The position numbers and the translations under genes are program-made. 64,000 nucleotides of DNA, taken from positions 13,367,501 to 13,431,500 of the forward strand of contig JABWDB010000002.1 of the NCBI GenBank assembly GCA_019614645.1. Reading direction: 5' to 3'. Source of the DNA: Stratiolaelaps scimitus. Taxonomy: Eukaryota; Arthropoda; Arachnida; Mesostigmata; Laelapidae. Below, one piece after another: positions 1 through 12,799 of the stretch. How positions within the stretch are numbered: position 1 is the first letter of the stretch; the number at the start of each line of letters is the position of its first letter. Under the pieces are notes generated by a model, which was not told where the DNA came from, made no database searches, and saw nothing but the letters and a program-made list of their open reading frames with translations.

Positions 1-2377
1 TATAAGGCAAGCGAGCAACACTTTGCACGAGAGCTAGGTGAGATCCAGCCTTGTATCGCGCGCGAGCGGTCTGAGGTGGACCATTTCTAATCAGATGTAT
101 TATAGATGGTTCGCGGTAATTTTTTTGCGTATATTAGGGTGATTCCTTATAATAACGATAATACCCATAATCATTACTATCATGAGACCATGATTAATGA
201 CACTACGCATGCTACCCAGACGTTTATGCCCTTTAAAGAATGATTACCTATACACCATTCCGGATGAGTTGATCACCGCCTAAACAACATTAGAATAATG
301 AATGCGCTATTCCCAATGGTCTAGCTAGAAGCACGCCAATCACATCACCCAGGTGGGAATGCCCTCAATATTGTTTAATTCTGGCCCAGTGACATTGAGT
401 TGTTTGTCCCCCTCTTAATTGGAAGCGGACCTGTGGGAGTGGATCTGGCTGTTTAGCGTTTAGGGCATGTTGTTGTTGTGCGTGGACGTGTTCTGCTGTG
501 CCAAGGCGCGCACATTACGGTGACTGATGCTTCGTCTTTCGGTACGTTGGTAATGGCTGGCTTCTAAGACGACTCGCGACTCTGGCCTCTCCGGCAGCTT
601 CGATCAAGAACTCCTAGAGGTCAAGCGTGCGAACGTTCAGGAACTGAACTCTCCCATTCTCTCTCTCTCTCTCGCACATCGTCATCGCAGTCGTTTTCGT
701 CGCCGTATTTCGTGAAGGAAAACCATGTTGTGTGCTGCTAGCTTTGCTCCCCTCTATCCATTGCAGCGTTTGCATCGGCCGGCGGCCGTCGATCGTCCAG
801 CAAATGGCCAATTATCGAGGTATCTCCGAGCCTACACGGCAGGACCCAGCTCAGGGTCGCCCTGGCTTGCGAGCAACTCCCATCCCCCAGGCCCGCTCTC
901 TCCTCCATTGCCGTCCCGTTTACCCAGAGAGGTAGCGTTCACCACCCGACGACAGCTGGTCACCGACTGGTGTACCCGCTGCCGCAGACTGCTCTGCGCT
1001 CGTTCCCTCTATCTTGCCAGCCAGGCAGGCCAATATCCATCCAACAGCTACACCTACATTTCGGCGGTCCGGCTGCCTGGTTAGGTCTACTGCTGCTTCT
1101 GCCGGCTCGACCGCCGCCACCGTTTTCCCGTCGCCTGCCTGCTAGCAGAGCACAGTGACGACCCTCTGAGCCAGGACGCATCGAGGCACCACCGCTGCCG
1201 CCATCACCGCCAACTCCGCGAAGAGTGTGCGAGAAGTACACCCTCACAGACTCTGTCTATCCTCACTGCCTATCTCATACGTTCCTCTCTCTGTGTTCGT
1301 GTGTAGCGGCCGCCAAAGGCCCTTCTACGGTCGCCTCGTGGGAGCGACCGAGCGGCCGTGCTGCTTCCCTGTGAGCGCCACACTCAGTCGTGGTGTCTGC
1401 TAACATCCGTAGGAGGGTCGGCAGATGGCCCTGCTGCCTCGAAGGCAGAGGCAAGAATTGGCCGAAAAGCGTGCAACACTAGACGGTCGACAGCCCCGCG
1501 AGGGAAGATCTGTGCAACTGCGGGCATACCGTCTCGTCAGCTGAGTCGTATGGTACTTGGTTGAGATATCAGTCAGCGAGCTGAACAACCTTGGGGAAAG
1601 ATGGAAGCATCCTGGCAAGGGTCCTGCTGCCATCACTGCTGCTACTACTATTACATACATTGAGCCGATGGCACCCCACAAGATGACCCCGGCCCAATCT
1701 TCTTGACTACCGGCGAGCAAACCCCTGCTCGCTCTACCTTCCTGCCATCTTTTTTCTTTCTTTCTTCCAGATGATGCTGTAAATCGGGATCACTGGTCGT
1801 CGGCGGTAGCGGCAGCACCAAGAAGTTACGAAAGAAAGCTCCGCCGTAAGAGAGTAGTGCCGACTTTTGCCGGTGTGAGAAGGTGCATCTGTTCGGTGTA
1901 CGACTTAATGCTATCCTGGATAGCTGGAGGAGCTCGAGAGGCCGTAGACCACGAAAGGGATCAGCAGAATGAAAGAGAGAGAACGCTCCTGCCGATGTAA
2001 TAGCGACCGAGCAAGAGGGAGGAGTACCTGCTGCTAGGTATACCCATATTCGCCTCCCAGCAGACATCATGCCCTGACTCCTCCAGCGACTTCGCTTGTG
2101 TCTGCTCACTGCTACCTGCTGACATCGCTGCAAGTCCAAAGGATTTTTTATCTGCACAGACAAGCGGTTATACGGCGGCTGACTACGGGCTACCGAAGGG
2201 GTAGTTTGGCATATGAGCTTTGCGAAGACACTCGTTCCGCCGTTTAGTACCGAATCATGAGCGACACTAATCGTAACAATGTGCACAACGGTTCTATTAG
2301 TTCTATACTAATAAAAATAATGTGAATAACTCGTAGTAATTAGACGGTGTCAATAATTTAAATATATTTTTAATATA
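1..2377. other. Gene-free stretch with GC-rich block
   Basis: I see no supportable gene here. The first 600 bases are AT-rich and stop-rich. From about 600 to 2,250 the DNA becomes GC-rich and pyrimidine-rich on the plus strand, with a short (CT)n run near 655-673 and several overlapping open frames on both strands that lack recognisable domains. Such composition could be an untranslated exon or a promoter-proximal region, but no splice pair or polyadenylation signal decides this. Confidence 0.5.
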
Positions 2378-2590
2378 CTATCCACGTGCGCGGTACGTGT
2401 TGTATTGAGGCGTGCTTTGAGTCAGACGTGTATCGGATGGAGTCGAATTATGACTTTGAGATAAGGGGGGGAATTCAACGAACAGCGGGTCCGGCGCAGG
2501 TTCGTAGTCGATTTCTAGATGATCGTAGCTTAAGAGATTGATGTTGGGGACAGCTCCGCTCCGGGTAGGCGCAACAGCCATCCACACCGT
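2378..2590 (-). CDS. Possible terminal coding exon, unknown protein
   Basis: Read on the minus strand, an AG at 2,592-2,591 is followed by an open frame of 70 codons that ends with TAG at 2,378. The encoded piece is rich in Pro, Asp, Glu, Ser and Thr, has no hydrophobic segment and ends in a basic tail (YRARG). An in-frame ATG lies at 2,581, so a very small intact gene of 67 codons is also possible. The amino-acid texture looks coding rather than random and codon third positions are fairly GC-rich, but the acceptor is weak and I recognise no family. If real, it may be the last exon of a minus-strand gene whose earlier exons lie to the right. That link is inference only. Confidence 0.25.
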   Translation of the reverse strand, partial: TVWMAVAPTRSGAVPNINLLSYDHLEIDYEPAPDPLFVEFPPLSQSHNSTPSDTRLTQSTPQYNTYRARG

Positions 2591-4178
2591 CTGATTATTG
2601 CGACGTGACGCCGATCCGAAGGTCAGAAGCGTTCATTAGTGTATTAATATTCGTGTATACATAGCACAGCCTATGTATTATGACACTTCTCTGTTTAAAG
2701 GCCTCGTCCTCTCTCATTCGATTCGCACTGGAAAAAAAATATTTTAAAAAACTACAGTTAAAAGTATACTAATTTCTTTATGACGAATGTAACAACACTC
2801 ACGTATCAATGACGTACACTCGATGTATTACTGCACGTGATCTGCCTATCAAACTCACTCAGTATCTATGCGACGCATCATCCATGCTTCTTTCTCGCCT
2901 TAGGCATTGCCCATAATTAAATTACAGCTGTTAGAAATTTTCCTTCTGGATTTTCCTCTGGGTCTGCAGTTTTCATCGATATCTCCGCGAGTCTCCTCCA
3001 ATGAGATACGGCCGTAATGGGCCCGAATCAAATCTGCTAAAGCTCGTTAGAGTAGAAGATATTCTGAGTGAGCCAAACGTACGTATTAGAACGTCACCGA
3101 TTTTTTGCTGAGATTTACACTTGGCTGCATAAAATTGGTGGATTCCACCACAGGTCAGGCTTGCAATGGGTAAATGGTAAATGAACAAGTTGGCCAGTAT
3201 TAGGTGATTAGGTAAGTCTACGGGTTGGACAGTAATCCGGAGGAAAATATGAAAATCAGGAAAGCTAGACGTAGATGACTATATAAGATGGGGTAGAGAA
3301 ATAACATTTGGCTGGTACGGGACGCGCCGCTCCATAGGATGGGTTTTACTAAGCGATCGTCTCATGTTGCGCGCAACACAGTATTTTCAAGGTGCTGAAA
3401 AAAACTCCATCTCGATTTGGGCAGATGAGACGACCCCACATAAATCCGTCGCTTAGCAAGCCAGGCTGTCAAAATCTAGAATAACATAGTGAGCCTGTGC
3501 TTATTCTCTAAACAGATAATGAAACGCAATATATCATTAATTATGAAGCAATAACGCTCACCTGACCGTGAAGCTCCAACTGCTGATACATTGCAAGATT
3601 TTAACATACGCGAGTGGTTTGTCTTGCTGCTGCGTCGAAGGAAATAAAGAAATGGCTCGAAGCATCCCTCCCTTCTATTTGTATACGCGGCAGACAGCCG
3701 TAGTGCGAGTGTTAGCTATGAAGCTTGATGGACAGGTGTGCGATGCCTCTCCGCTTGAAGTAGCATCTTCGGCCGATTCAAAGCAACAGAGAAAACTTTA
3801 GGAGCTCCAGAGGGATCTTGGAATCCAGCCTACTTCCGCGGCTAGGCTAGGAAGATAATGGCGTAGGGAGAGAGAGATCTACGAAGGTGTGCTCGACGAA
3901 CTAGCAGTAGTCGATGTACTGCCAATGCATCGCGTTGCCGTTTGTAGAACGTTCCGAGGTGGAGGCCGCTACTGTTCTATGTGCAGTCTGCATAGAAAGC
4001 TAAGTCGCTATCTGGGCCGTCTGATAAATTGCAATGATTTTAATTCAAGTGTGTCTCATTCTGGATTATCATTCGTGATGAATGCCCGTCGACTACACGC
4101 AATTTAGCCCTTGGACATTGAACTTCAGAATCATTTCTTCGATGGATTTCCCTATGTATAATAATAGCTAACCCACGT

Positions 4179-4260
4179 CGGGTGCAGCCGTGGCTCAGTC
4201 TGGCTAGAGCGAACGCATAGATATGCATTAAGCATAGGAGAGGTCAGTCCGAGCTCACCA
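4179..4260 (+). repeat. Degenerate tRNA-like (SINE head?) relic
   Basis: The run TGGCTCAGTCTGG fits an RNA polymerase III A box, and about 50 bases on, GGTCAGTCCGAG resembles a damaged B box. The spacing fits a tRNA-derived head. The acceptor-stem ends do not pair, so this is not a working tRNA gene. Unlike the elements near 15.4 kb and 51.6 kb, I do not see the shared SINE tail after it, so the assignment is weak. Confidence 0.25.
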
Positions 4261-6977
4261 TGAGGCATATACATATACTTTGCCGATAAATAGGCCGATA
4301 GGGAGTATTTCGTCGATTACGTCACATGTAGATAATATAATGAAATTCGTTGCTATCTACTACAAGTAGCTGCCTGCTATTTTCCTTTCCATTTACTGCC
4401 AAGGTACTAGCAAATATCGCGCACATCAATGTACACACATATATAGAAAGAGATATTATAGTTACTGAGGGTGATACCCGATTGTTTGACCACGGAGCTG
4501 ATTTGTCTATACATGGCATCGCATCGACACCGGCACAAAGCGAGATGGTTAGTGGATCCCACCTGCCTTCCGTCCGGATGGAGAGACATCGTTGCAGCTA
4601 GCAGCAGCTGGAAAGCCAAGAAGGAGGGTGTCTGTTTTTCTCCATAGACCGTATCACTGTATCGGCCAGCCAGCCGGCCAGCCAGCAAGCGAAAGGTATA
4701 CGTACATCGAGCAGTTTCTACCTATGTTGCCCTGCCCGTTACAGTGGCATGATAATAAAGAAATGACCACCTGTCTAGATAGGGTGGGTCTCTCTTCTCT
4801 CGACTCTGTTCCGGCCTCTAGGCGCCAGAGAGGACGGCATGTTTTATGACCGTCGAGCTTTTAGGAACCTACACACGCCGTTGGGAAACGGAGGATGAAG
4901 CTGGTCTCGGCCCAATGCTGATCTGCTCCGAACTTCAGCCTTAGTCCGAGATGACGGGTAGTTGTAGCTGATCACGTGGTAGCTGCGCCCCCCTTCCAGA
5001 GCCCTGCTCCCATCCAACCTGGTGGGAAGGCGGAAAGCCACTTGGATGGTGCTGTCTTTCTTGAAGAAGTGCTACAGGAATCTGCTGATTCCCCAAGTAG
5101 ACAGGGAAAAGTGTTTGGGAAGGGGGAGGGGGGTTTGCAAGGGGTTATGGCCCCCAAAATTTGACTTCGAAGCGGTCTTTTGAGGCAGTTAAAGGTGTTT
5201 CCATAGTGACCGACGCTGTTTTTTTTAATATCCTGCCGTCCAGCATAAACGTCTTCAAGGACGGCCTCGTTTTGTAACGAAAAAGTGCCAGACAGAGATA
5301 ATAACGCGTTGAGGCGTAAAAGTATTGGAAAAAACTGCCACCTAAATGTTGAGATCAAGTCAACCGTTCCTTTTGCTGTTCAACTCAAGTCAAACGCCCC
5401 ATTTGCTTTAGTATATATATATATATATATAATGGGATTTTGAAGTTCTATGAATCATTCATCTGTCAGCAGTATAAAGATATTTTCATGTACGGGAATC
5501 GTTCATTGATAGATAGTGACCATTTATAAGTCAGATGTAAACTTATAGCGGCCGACGTCGCCGAACCGCCCTCACAGGATTTTGAGCCGTAGTTGACCGA
5601 AAGGGCTCCCTAAGAAAAAATGTCAGTTTTTTTCTAAATGAGCCTTTTCGATCTGCTGCAGAATAAAATATAATAGTTGCCGTTGTTATTGATATTGGAA
5701 GACTTTCAGATGTGCCACCGTCAGCAACAGAAAAACAAAAATCACTGGGTTAAAAGGAAAATCTCCCTGGCATCATCCCCACCTAGTCAATAGAATGGTC
5801 TGTATGTGTGTGAAGAGATGTTTGTTATCACTTTCTTCAAGGCAGGTAAAGTTTTTAAATTTCTAAGAGATGGAGTTAGCCTATGCCAGACTATTGTGAC
5901 CACAACTTTTCGGCTTTGTCACACATAAAGCATATATGCCCGTAGAGTCACTGTTTACGTCTAGCATCGTGTCTAAGACCTTGCTAAGGTGTCAACGACC
6001 GTTCAAGTTTACATACCGGATTACCGGTCAACTATTTGAAGGAAGGTGAACTTGCCAATGAATAGCTGTTACACGTCAATAATTCAGTGTTCAACGCGAC
6101 TGTGTGTTACGGAGCTTAACCAACGAAAATTAAGTACTGCTCCCAGAACATCGTCTTAAACTAGTTGTTCCCTTCCGTCAGAGCCTTCATCTCCCCCAGA
6201 TACCTATCATGTACCTCAACAGAGTCTCGATGAAAGTACGAAGAACATGCAGTGCCGCATTGTACCCATGCAACAAACAGACGCGAGATAGAGAGATATA
6301 GAGAAAAAGAGAGACCTCTGCAATAGCCAGATGTCCTTTTGGTCGATATGTGCTCCACTAATTTAACTCTTCATGTTAGTTGAATACTACCAGCGTGTAC
6401 AACTGATACCGACGAAATTAATTCTTGGGACGCGTTGGCTATTTGAGTCTCATATGACTAGTGAATGAAAGTGGATTCCTTATTATAGCAATTCGTTTCG
6501 CGCCGTTTATCCTATTGGTCTATCCTTTTTTTTTAGAGGAGGAAATTTTCTTCAAACGCACGGTTACCACCAGAGATCATATTGGTCTATCTAAAAACGA
6601 TTTAAAGTCACTGAATTTGAGTTACGAGTTTGTTATCGTCGTGGCTCATAAGTCTTTCGAATTTGTCTGTTTACACTGGCAATACATAATAATTTATTCA
6701 AACATACAGTAGTTAGGAATTTCTAGGGGTCACTGTCAATTGATCGATTATTTGTTCTGTGACAAATAACTCGATAAATGATAGAATATAGCAGTTGAAG
6801 TATTGGCACATATTATGGGCATCTCGGCAGTGAAAGAAACATGTAGGCCCTGGCAGATTACCTAATTGATTAATTAATATCGTCAGAGTCTTGCTTCGGA
6901 TGGTGTTACCTTTCGTCGTCTGCTTTAAGATCCAAGTCGTAAAACTAATTGCGTTGCGTTCGAAAATCCGTTCTCAT

Positions 6978-7024
6978 TGTAAAAATTGCAGTTCCTTTAA
7001 TTAACCAATAAGCTGTACCTTTAC
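6978..7024 (+). repeat. SINE 3' tail copy
   Basis: This stretch carries the same tail as the two better SINE copies in the window: ATTGCAGTTCCTTTAA followed by AACC, a short A-rich piece and TACCTTTA. It lies on the plus strand. Upstream (about 6,890-6,970) a tRNA-like head is barely visible, with GCGTTCGAAAATCC as a possible damaged B box. I read it as an old, decayed copy. Confidence 0.45.
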
Positions 7025-8440
7025 CATGTCGGTCGACCCGGAAATGAATTTAAAGGGTCAATTTTATATACAGAAGCTAATCGACGTGTCTTCCTTGTTG
7101 TTTGTCTCGACAGAACTGTTAGCCAGTCAATTCGGGATAGACAGGGATCACTGAGGATTATTACGTGAGCAGGAGCGCCGCATATCTTGGCCATAATTTG
7201 CACGTTAATTGAAACGATGGTTACGTTCGGCGGTCTGAATGTTTCCGATGTATACCAGCATACAAGTCGAGTAAAGCCAGACTCGTTGTGACTATCTAAC
7301 CCCATAGATTCAACATCATAATTAGCTTTAAAGTCATCACACGAAAGATCTTTTGACGCCAGGGTGCAAGCGGCCCTCGTTTCCCGACCCCTGTCGCGGC
7401 ATGGCACACTTTTGCTCGTCGGCCGGAACCACAGATGAAGCCGCTCTTGCAGGCGGAGTTGATATAGCAATTTATTATTAGTATCTGTACTTATTATCTG
7501 TATCACTATTAATCGAAACTGAAGACTTAATTAACGATTTCCTTCAGCATATCAGCTATTACATCGATCCTTTGTGATCTCTGCTCCTAGCACGCTGGAT
7601 CGTCACTGATCATCATACGTGTCGTATGGCAACGAGGTGTACCCCGGCAATGTTCTTCCAGAACCAAAGGACGCTGCCTCATTGGGGGACCAGATCTGCT
7701 GCATTCTTGTAAGCAGCTCCATTGCCTGTTTCACGTCGGTGGTACCTATGATCGCGATTCCCTTTACAGATCATTGGTGCTGATTGAAAGCGCTGATCAT
7801 TTAGAATCCGAAAACCCGGCTGTCGACCTTCCGAGTCTGTATCACGTATGCCAGGACAAGCTCTATGTATCTTATGTTTCTATAGTTCGCGTGGGTGGAC
7901 CTAATGGAGTAAGGTCCACATCACAGCCCAGAAACACACGTGCGAGGCGGTCGATAATATCGGCGACCCTTTTCTAACGTATTGTGTCGAAATGTATCCC
8001 CATCAGGCGCAATTTCATGATCAGGAACATGAACCTACAGGCACCTGCTCTTCTTCCTGTGAAGGAGAGACCACAAAAGTTGTTTCCGCCGTCTTTTCGT
8101 CATACAGGCCACTTAAATTGATCGGTGTAGCTCAAGCGCGTGTGGTATTATTGCGTCCAACGTGAAGTATAACTTTGATGTCCATATCAGTAGCGAAATG
8201 GAGATGTTCTCCCAACTAACTCGATTGCAGCTGCCGTTTGCAGCTACATTCAGGTATTTCGTTTCCCGCAGATTTTGCCACAAGCAGGCGGCATAGAGCA
8301 CTGCAGACCACTTTCTTTTTCTCTTGTGTAAATGAACTGTATTGTTCTGGACGCTACCCCGACTCTATCTCAATTTCCCTCTGCCTGCTCATCTACCTTC
8401 TCCGAGAGCTCCTACCTATGCCATTGCTCACCCTCTCGTT

Positions 8441-11300
8441 GTTCAGCTTGGAAGTGCTTATGCCTTCACTTCCAAAAGTGGCGCATGATGCCTCCCAGCT
8501 GGGAGACAGACAGGATAGGAAGCAGTTGGTGTATCTGGAATGAGCGGGAACGGTCGAGTGTTGGAGGGAGGGTTCCCGTGGTGCGGGAGATTCCTAGAAC
8601 CATCACCGCGCCCCTGCACACTGAGTCGACCTCTGCGGCAGCCCTGCAACCTTTGTAGGTTGCCTTCCATTCTTTGGTGATCCGGTGTCTCACTTCTCCA
8701 TCCGCGACCCGGTGAGCACGCCTTCTCCTGCTGCCGTCCCGCGCCTCTTTCCTTTCCCGAAGGTCCGACCGATCTTTTCTCTCTCTCTCTCGCGTTTCTC
8801 TCTTTCTCCCGGCACCATCTCGAGGGCCGATATTTCTTCATCTCCACACTTTTCCGCCATCCAGACATCCGCCCTGGACCGACAAAAGGAACTGCCCGCA
8901 TCAAATCACACTCGCACTCGCGCGCGTAGCTCGGCGCACACGCGGAGACACATCCAGACGAGGCACACAGTGTTTTAGCGGAGGCTGAGTCTGCAGCGGC
9001 TTGAGGCACGAGTTCGGTTTGGACTTGGCCAAAGGGGAAAGTGGATTGGGGACTTTGCCAGCGCTGAACGCCAGCCACCACCGCTACCGTAGAATAGCAG
9101 CAGGCTCGCGTGTGCCTGAAGGGCGATTCCGCGATCACCATAAATCATGTTAAGAATTGCATAGAGCCGCTCGTCTGCGCCTCCACCCTTACCCCCTCCA
9201 CCCCTGAAAAGGTGCGAGGCCAGCCACCCTTTGGTGAAACGAAGGGCCAAACCCGCATGCGGGGAACTACTCTCACCTCCAAGTAGTCGCACTACTGCTG
9301 ATGTTGCTATGCTCCTTTTCTTGTGCATTCCTTCACTCGCTCAACAGCGAAAACCGAGAGATCGGCGTTCTCTTTCGGCGCACCAGTCGTAATTTCTGAG
9401 GCTCTCACATATTTAGGGGTGAGATGGCAGGACGGGATGTTAACGGTATGACGCACCACAGAAAAGGGGGAGCCGCCGATTAGAAGTATATCCTGAGTCA
9501 GGGTGTGACGGAAAGTCGCCACACAGCAGCGGCAGGGATGCCACTACATAGGATGATATAGGACGCGTTCGGAGAGCGTTCTGGTGCTCGTTACCCGCAG
9601 TCGACATCGTCCTCGTCGTCCTGCTCATCATCGTCTCCCAGCTTTTGCGTATTCATCTTCGTTTTTGCTCTGTCCCTCTAACTCCCTCTCCGCCGTCTCG
9701 GTTTCGCCCCATGGCAGCCTCTGCGCTTGTACTCAACTATGGTTGGTTACAGCTAGCTCGTAGAGGCCGGATATGATTGTGTTTTGCTCACATAGCATTT
9801 GCACAATAGTTGTGGCCCTGTTGTTTTTTTATTCAGCACCCCCATCATTGCAGGCCACCTTTACTATGAAGACTGTGGACGTTGAAGAGCCTTCTTATAC
9901 AATGCAATTGGCACGCAAACACACATTCTCGCAAATACAGACATTCTTAAATCGCACGAGCGGTCGTCATACTAGAGCTGGTACTGCCGAGAACACCGCT
10001 CTGTCGGTAGCTGGCGGCTACCGACAGAGCTACTCGCCTCCCCGTAGCCGGCGGCTGGTGCGACTGAGGTGGGTGTGTCCATTGACGTCGACTGGTAGCT
10101 CAGAATGAGTGGCCGAGTACGTCTGCGGCTCACTTGCCAGACCCACTCCTTTTATCTTTATACCTCTAGAGCCACCTTTTGTGCAGCTTCCCTTAACTCG
10201 CTCTTCGTGCTTTACGCTTGCCACACCAAACCATCCAGCCCTTTCGGACTGTTCGCCAGTCGTCCCTCGTCAGACCACCGGTCTCGATCGGTTTGGCGCT
10301 ACGCCAGCGCGCAGTGGTTCGCTCACGTCGCCGAGCAGTACCGTGCCAGCCCGCACAACGGACAATCTCATGGGCAGCCACCGTTATACATAACCCCCAC
10401 GCAGACACCCACACTAGCATACATGCACCCAGACCCAGATCAGCCAGCTACTGCTCGCTGCATACAGGCACATGCACTCCGTCCTGCGTCCTGCACTCCG
10501 TCCGTTATGACTACTAGTGGCGGATACCAGTGGTGCTTCAGGTTTGGGTACCGGGCCAGCCTCCTTGATTCAGGCAACGCCACTATCCTGATTCCAACAA
10601 CAACGACGAAGGTGACGACGACGACGACGACGTGAAGGACGAGCTCATGAGGCAGCCACGATATCGCTCCTGTCCTCCTGTCTGCCGGGCAATCTCTGCC
10701 AGCAGCAGCAGCCTCGGCGGCGACGTGGTCGGTCCGGACAGTGAGCCTGGCGGCGGCCAAGGCTGAGGCCGAAGCCGCTTGCCAAGCCATTCCAGTCGCC
10801 GGCGGGCTGCCGCCAGACGACGGCGAAGGCGCCCACCGCCAAGAACACCAGGAGGAAGACATAGATATCGCACACAACAAGCAGCAACTCAACGAAGCGA
10901 GCTCGGCTAGTCTCAGCGCTCCTTCTTCATCCTGTGTAGCAACGACAAGCGGGTGTGGACGATATCGCCTCCCCACGACACGTCGCTGTATCTGGGATCC
11001 CAGAGAAAAACCAATGCGATCCATGATCAATTATAGGCCACTGCTCGCCGCGGTGATTTAGCACGGACTATGTATGATATTTGGCGGAAACGGCGAGCCT
11101 TCATCTCTGGCCAGTGGCAGCGGTAGCAACACCAACAGCCACCGAAAGATCTCAGGGGCTGCCGACCTGATTGCCTGCCGCGTTCGTTCTTCGTTTTTGC
11201 TGTATTGGCCTCCGCCCGTCTCGGCTCTGCTGAGGGAGAATATGTGGTGGAGACTATACCGCTGTACGCTGGAATACAACACTAGGGCATTATTGTAAAA
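8441..11300. other. GC-rich low-complexity block, no supported gene
   Basis: The block is GC-rich and CpG-containing with pyrimidine tracts, for example (CT)n near 8,779-8,792 and a short GAC array near 10,613-10,632. Several overlapping frames of 90-230 codons stay open on both strands, but they are rich in Arg, Ser, Pro and Ala and contradict one another, as expected from composition. An untranslated exon or CpG-rich promoter region is possible. A perfect hairpin at 9,998-10,030 is listed separately. Confidence 0.5.
9998..10030. repeat. Perfect 14-bp inverted repeat (hairpin)
   Basis: Two exactly complementary 14-base arms, GCTCTGTCGGTAGC and its reverse complement, are separated by the five bases TGGCG. 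The hairpin sits in GC-rich DNA with no gene call nearby. It could be a structured RNA element in an untranslated exon or a chance or recent palindromic duplication. The arms are too short for a typical pre-miRNA. Confidence 0.85.
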
Positions 11301-12017
11301 GCGAATATTTTCCTAGCGCTCCTCTGTAATTACAGGCGAAGTAACAAAGCGCGACGTATCATTAGTCATCGCGCATTTAACGAAACACATCTGTAATTCG
11401 TACACACACGCACACACACACAAAAATATCAGAGTATTTGATTACTTAGCCTCCCCCCTCCCACGCGCCCGTGAATATCCACGGTTTGGTAACCCATTGA
11501 TCATTAGCACTGACAGATTGAGCTCAATTGTTACATCTCATCGTTGGCGAGGTTGCGGAAATCTAGAAATACTTGATCAATACTATATATATATGACAAG
11601 GTAGCATATTATTATATGTATATTATAACTTGTTAATATATAGTAGTCGGTATAATGCACCTGATAAGAATGACGATTCTACTATCGAGCACACAGGAAG
11701 TAGACACAATTCGGCGATGGTATAAAGGAATCCAGCAAAAATGGGAAATGAAATATTTTTAGATATTATCCTTTTTTAGACATTCTGTATTATATATATA
11801 TATATATATCCGCTCTCATCACCACTCGTATTCTCTGCGATTGTTTTATAGTGTGTAAAGTACATTTTCACACATGTTGCAAGCTGCACACTTAAGAGAA
11901 TTCCCCTGCGGTTGTTTATTCCGACAGCGTTATAAAAATTGCTAAATTGCGTTATTCCTAACTACTGTATGTTTGAATAAATGAGTATTGCTAAAATCAT
12001 CAGCAGAACGAATCGCG

Positions 12018-12051
<34 letters not shown>

Positions 12052-12320
12052 CTTGCAGACGTACCCCATTTTAAGCAATTGTGTATTAACTTAGTTTGTA
12101 TGATATGTCTGATACACATATATCATACGAAGGAATTGTTAGATGAAACTCCGGAAATAACCCAGGAACAGCGCAATCGTCTCAGCTTAGGTCTATTCTG
12201 ATCAGGCGTTGTCCCAGCCACTGGTGTATATTTGTTAAGACGACCCTGCTTACGTAGTTGTATGCTACCATAGCTTGTGGTTGGAGCCCTATAGAGCACC
12301 CAGCCGGTGTGTACGCGAAA
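11301..12320. repeat. AT-rich stretch with TA microsatellites
   Basis: No gene is seen. The stretch holds (CA)n near 11,400-11,420 and TA runs at 11,587-11,594, 11,791-11,809 and 12,018-12,050, the last about 16 uninterrupted TA units. Both strands are dense in stop codons. Confidence 0.7.
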
Positions 12321-12324
12321 AAAC

Positions 12325-12614
12325 TTAAAAAATTATAACACGGCATTCGTCCTCTACAGGCTTGCGTAATGCCTGACAAACTGAAAGTTCTTTGGGGATT
12401 TCATGGGGCTTGCGCTGAGCTCTCTCGCTGAGCCACCCCAAACTCTGGCCTCTATAGGTGCGAGCCCTCTGTAACCGGCTTCGATGAACCTGTTGGTTTG
12501 GATTAGGAAAAAGTGCGCAAGACTGTTCCTCCGCCAACTGCCGATGAGTTGTCCGAAAAACTTCTTTTTTGCCAAGCTCTTCATATTCGAGCTCGACTAA
12601 CGAAAGCCTCAAAT
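12325..12614 (-). CDS. Possible minus-strand exon, unknown protein
   Basis: On the minus strand, a run ending in CACTGCAG gives a plausible acceptor at 12,616-12,615. After it a frame of 95 codons stays open to TAA at 12,325. The frame starts at phase 2 and its product begins LRLSLVELEYEELGKKEV, followed by a polar, Gln- and Arg-rich stretch. The Glu/Leu-rich start looks like a helix of a real protein. A second minus frame over the same bases is also open for about 75 codons from an ATG at 12,584, which weakens the case. Possible donors before the stop are weak. I do not recognise a family, and a decayed mobile-element fragment is an alternative. Confidence 0.2.
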
Positions 12615-12799
12615 CTGCAGTGATGTATGTACATATGTAAAAAACATACTGGTACACTTGCCATTTGCACAGCTCCAGAGAGTTCAAAGTAGTAGATTGG
12701 AACATTAGGGAATAGGTGGCTAGTCGCAATTGAAGCCGATCCCTTTCACACTGATGGCATTTTGATTGAACAGAGAACATTGTGCGCCGCAACTATCGC

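Larger units (their letters stand above)
2600..8440. other. Gene-free, mostly AT-rich stretch
   Basis: No gene is supportable. The stretch is mainly AT-rich with frequent stops on both strands. It holds a short TA run at 5,412-5,431, a repeated GGCCAGCCA motif near 4,667-4,690, a degenerate tRNA-like element near 4,179-4,260 and a SINE tail at 6,978-7,024, which are listed separately. A minus-strand frame of 161 codons at 7,021-7,506 exists but has no domain, and its length is within chance for this much DNA. Confidence 0.5.

Noticed and set aside
1651..2286. Minus-strand frame of 211 codons
   Set aside because: Begins at GTG rather than ATG, lies in pyrimidine-rich DNA and shows no recognisable family or splice sites.
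7021..7506. Minus-strand frame of 161 codons running into a GTAAAG donor-like site
   Set aside because: A few frames of this length are expected by chance in 64 kb; no domain, and it abuts a SINE tail.
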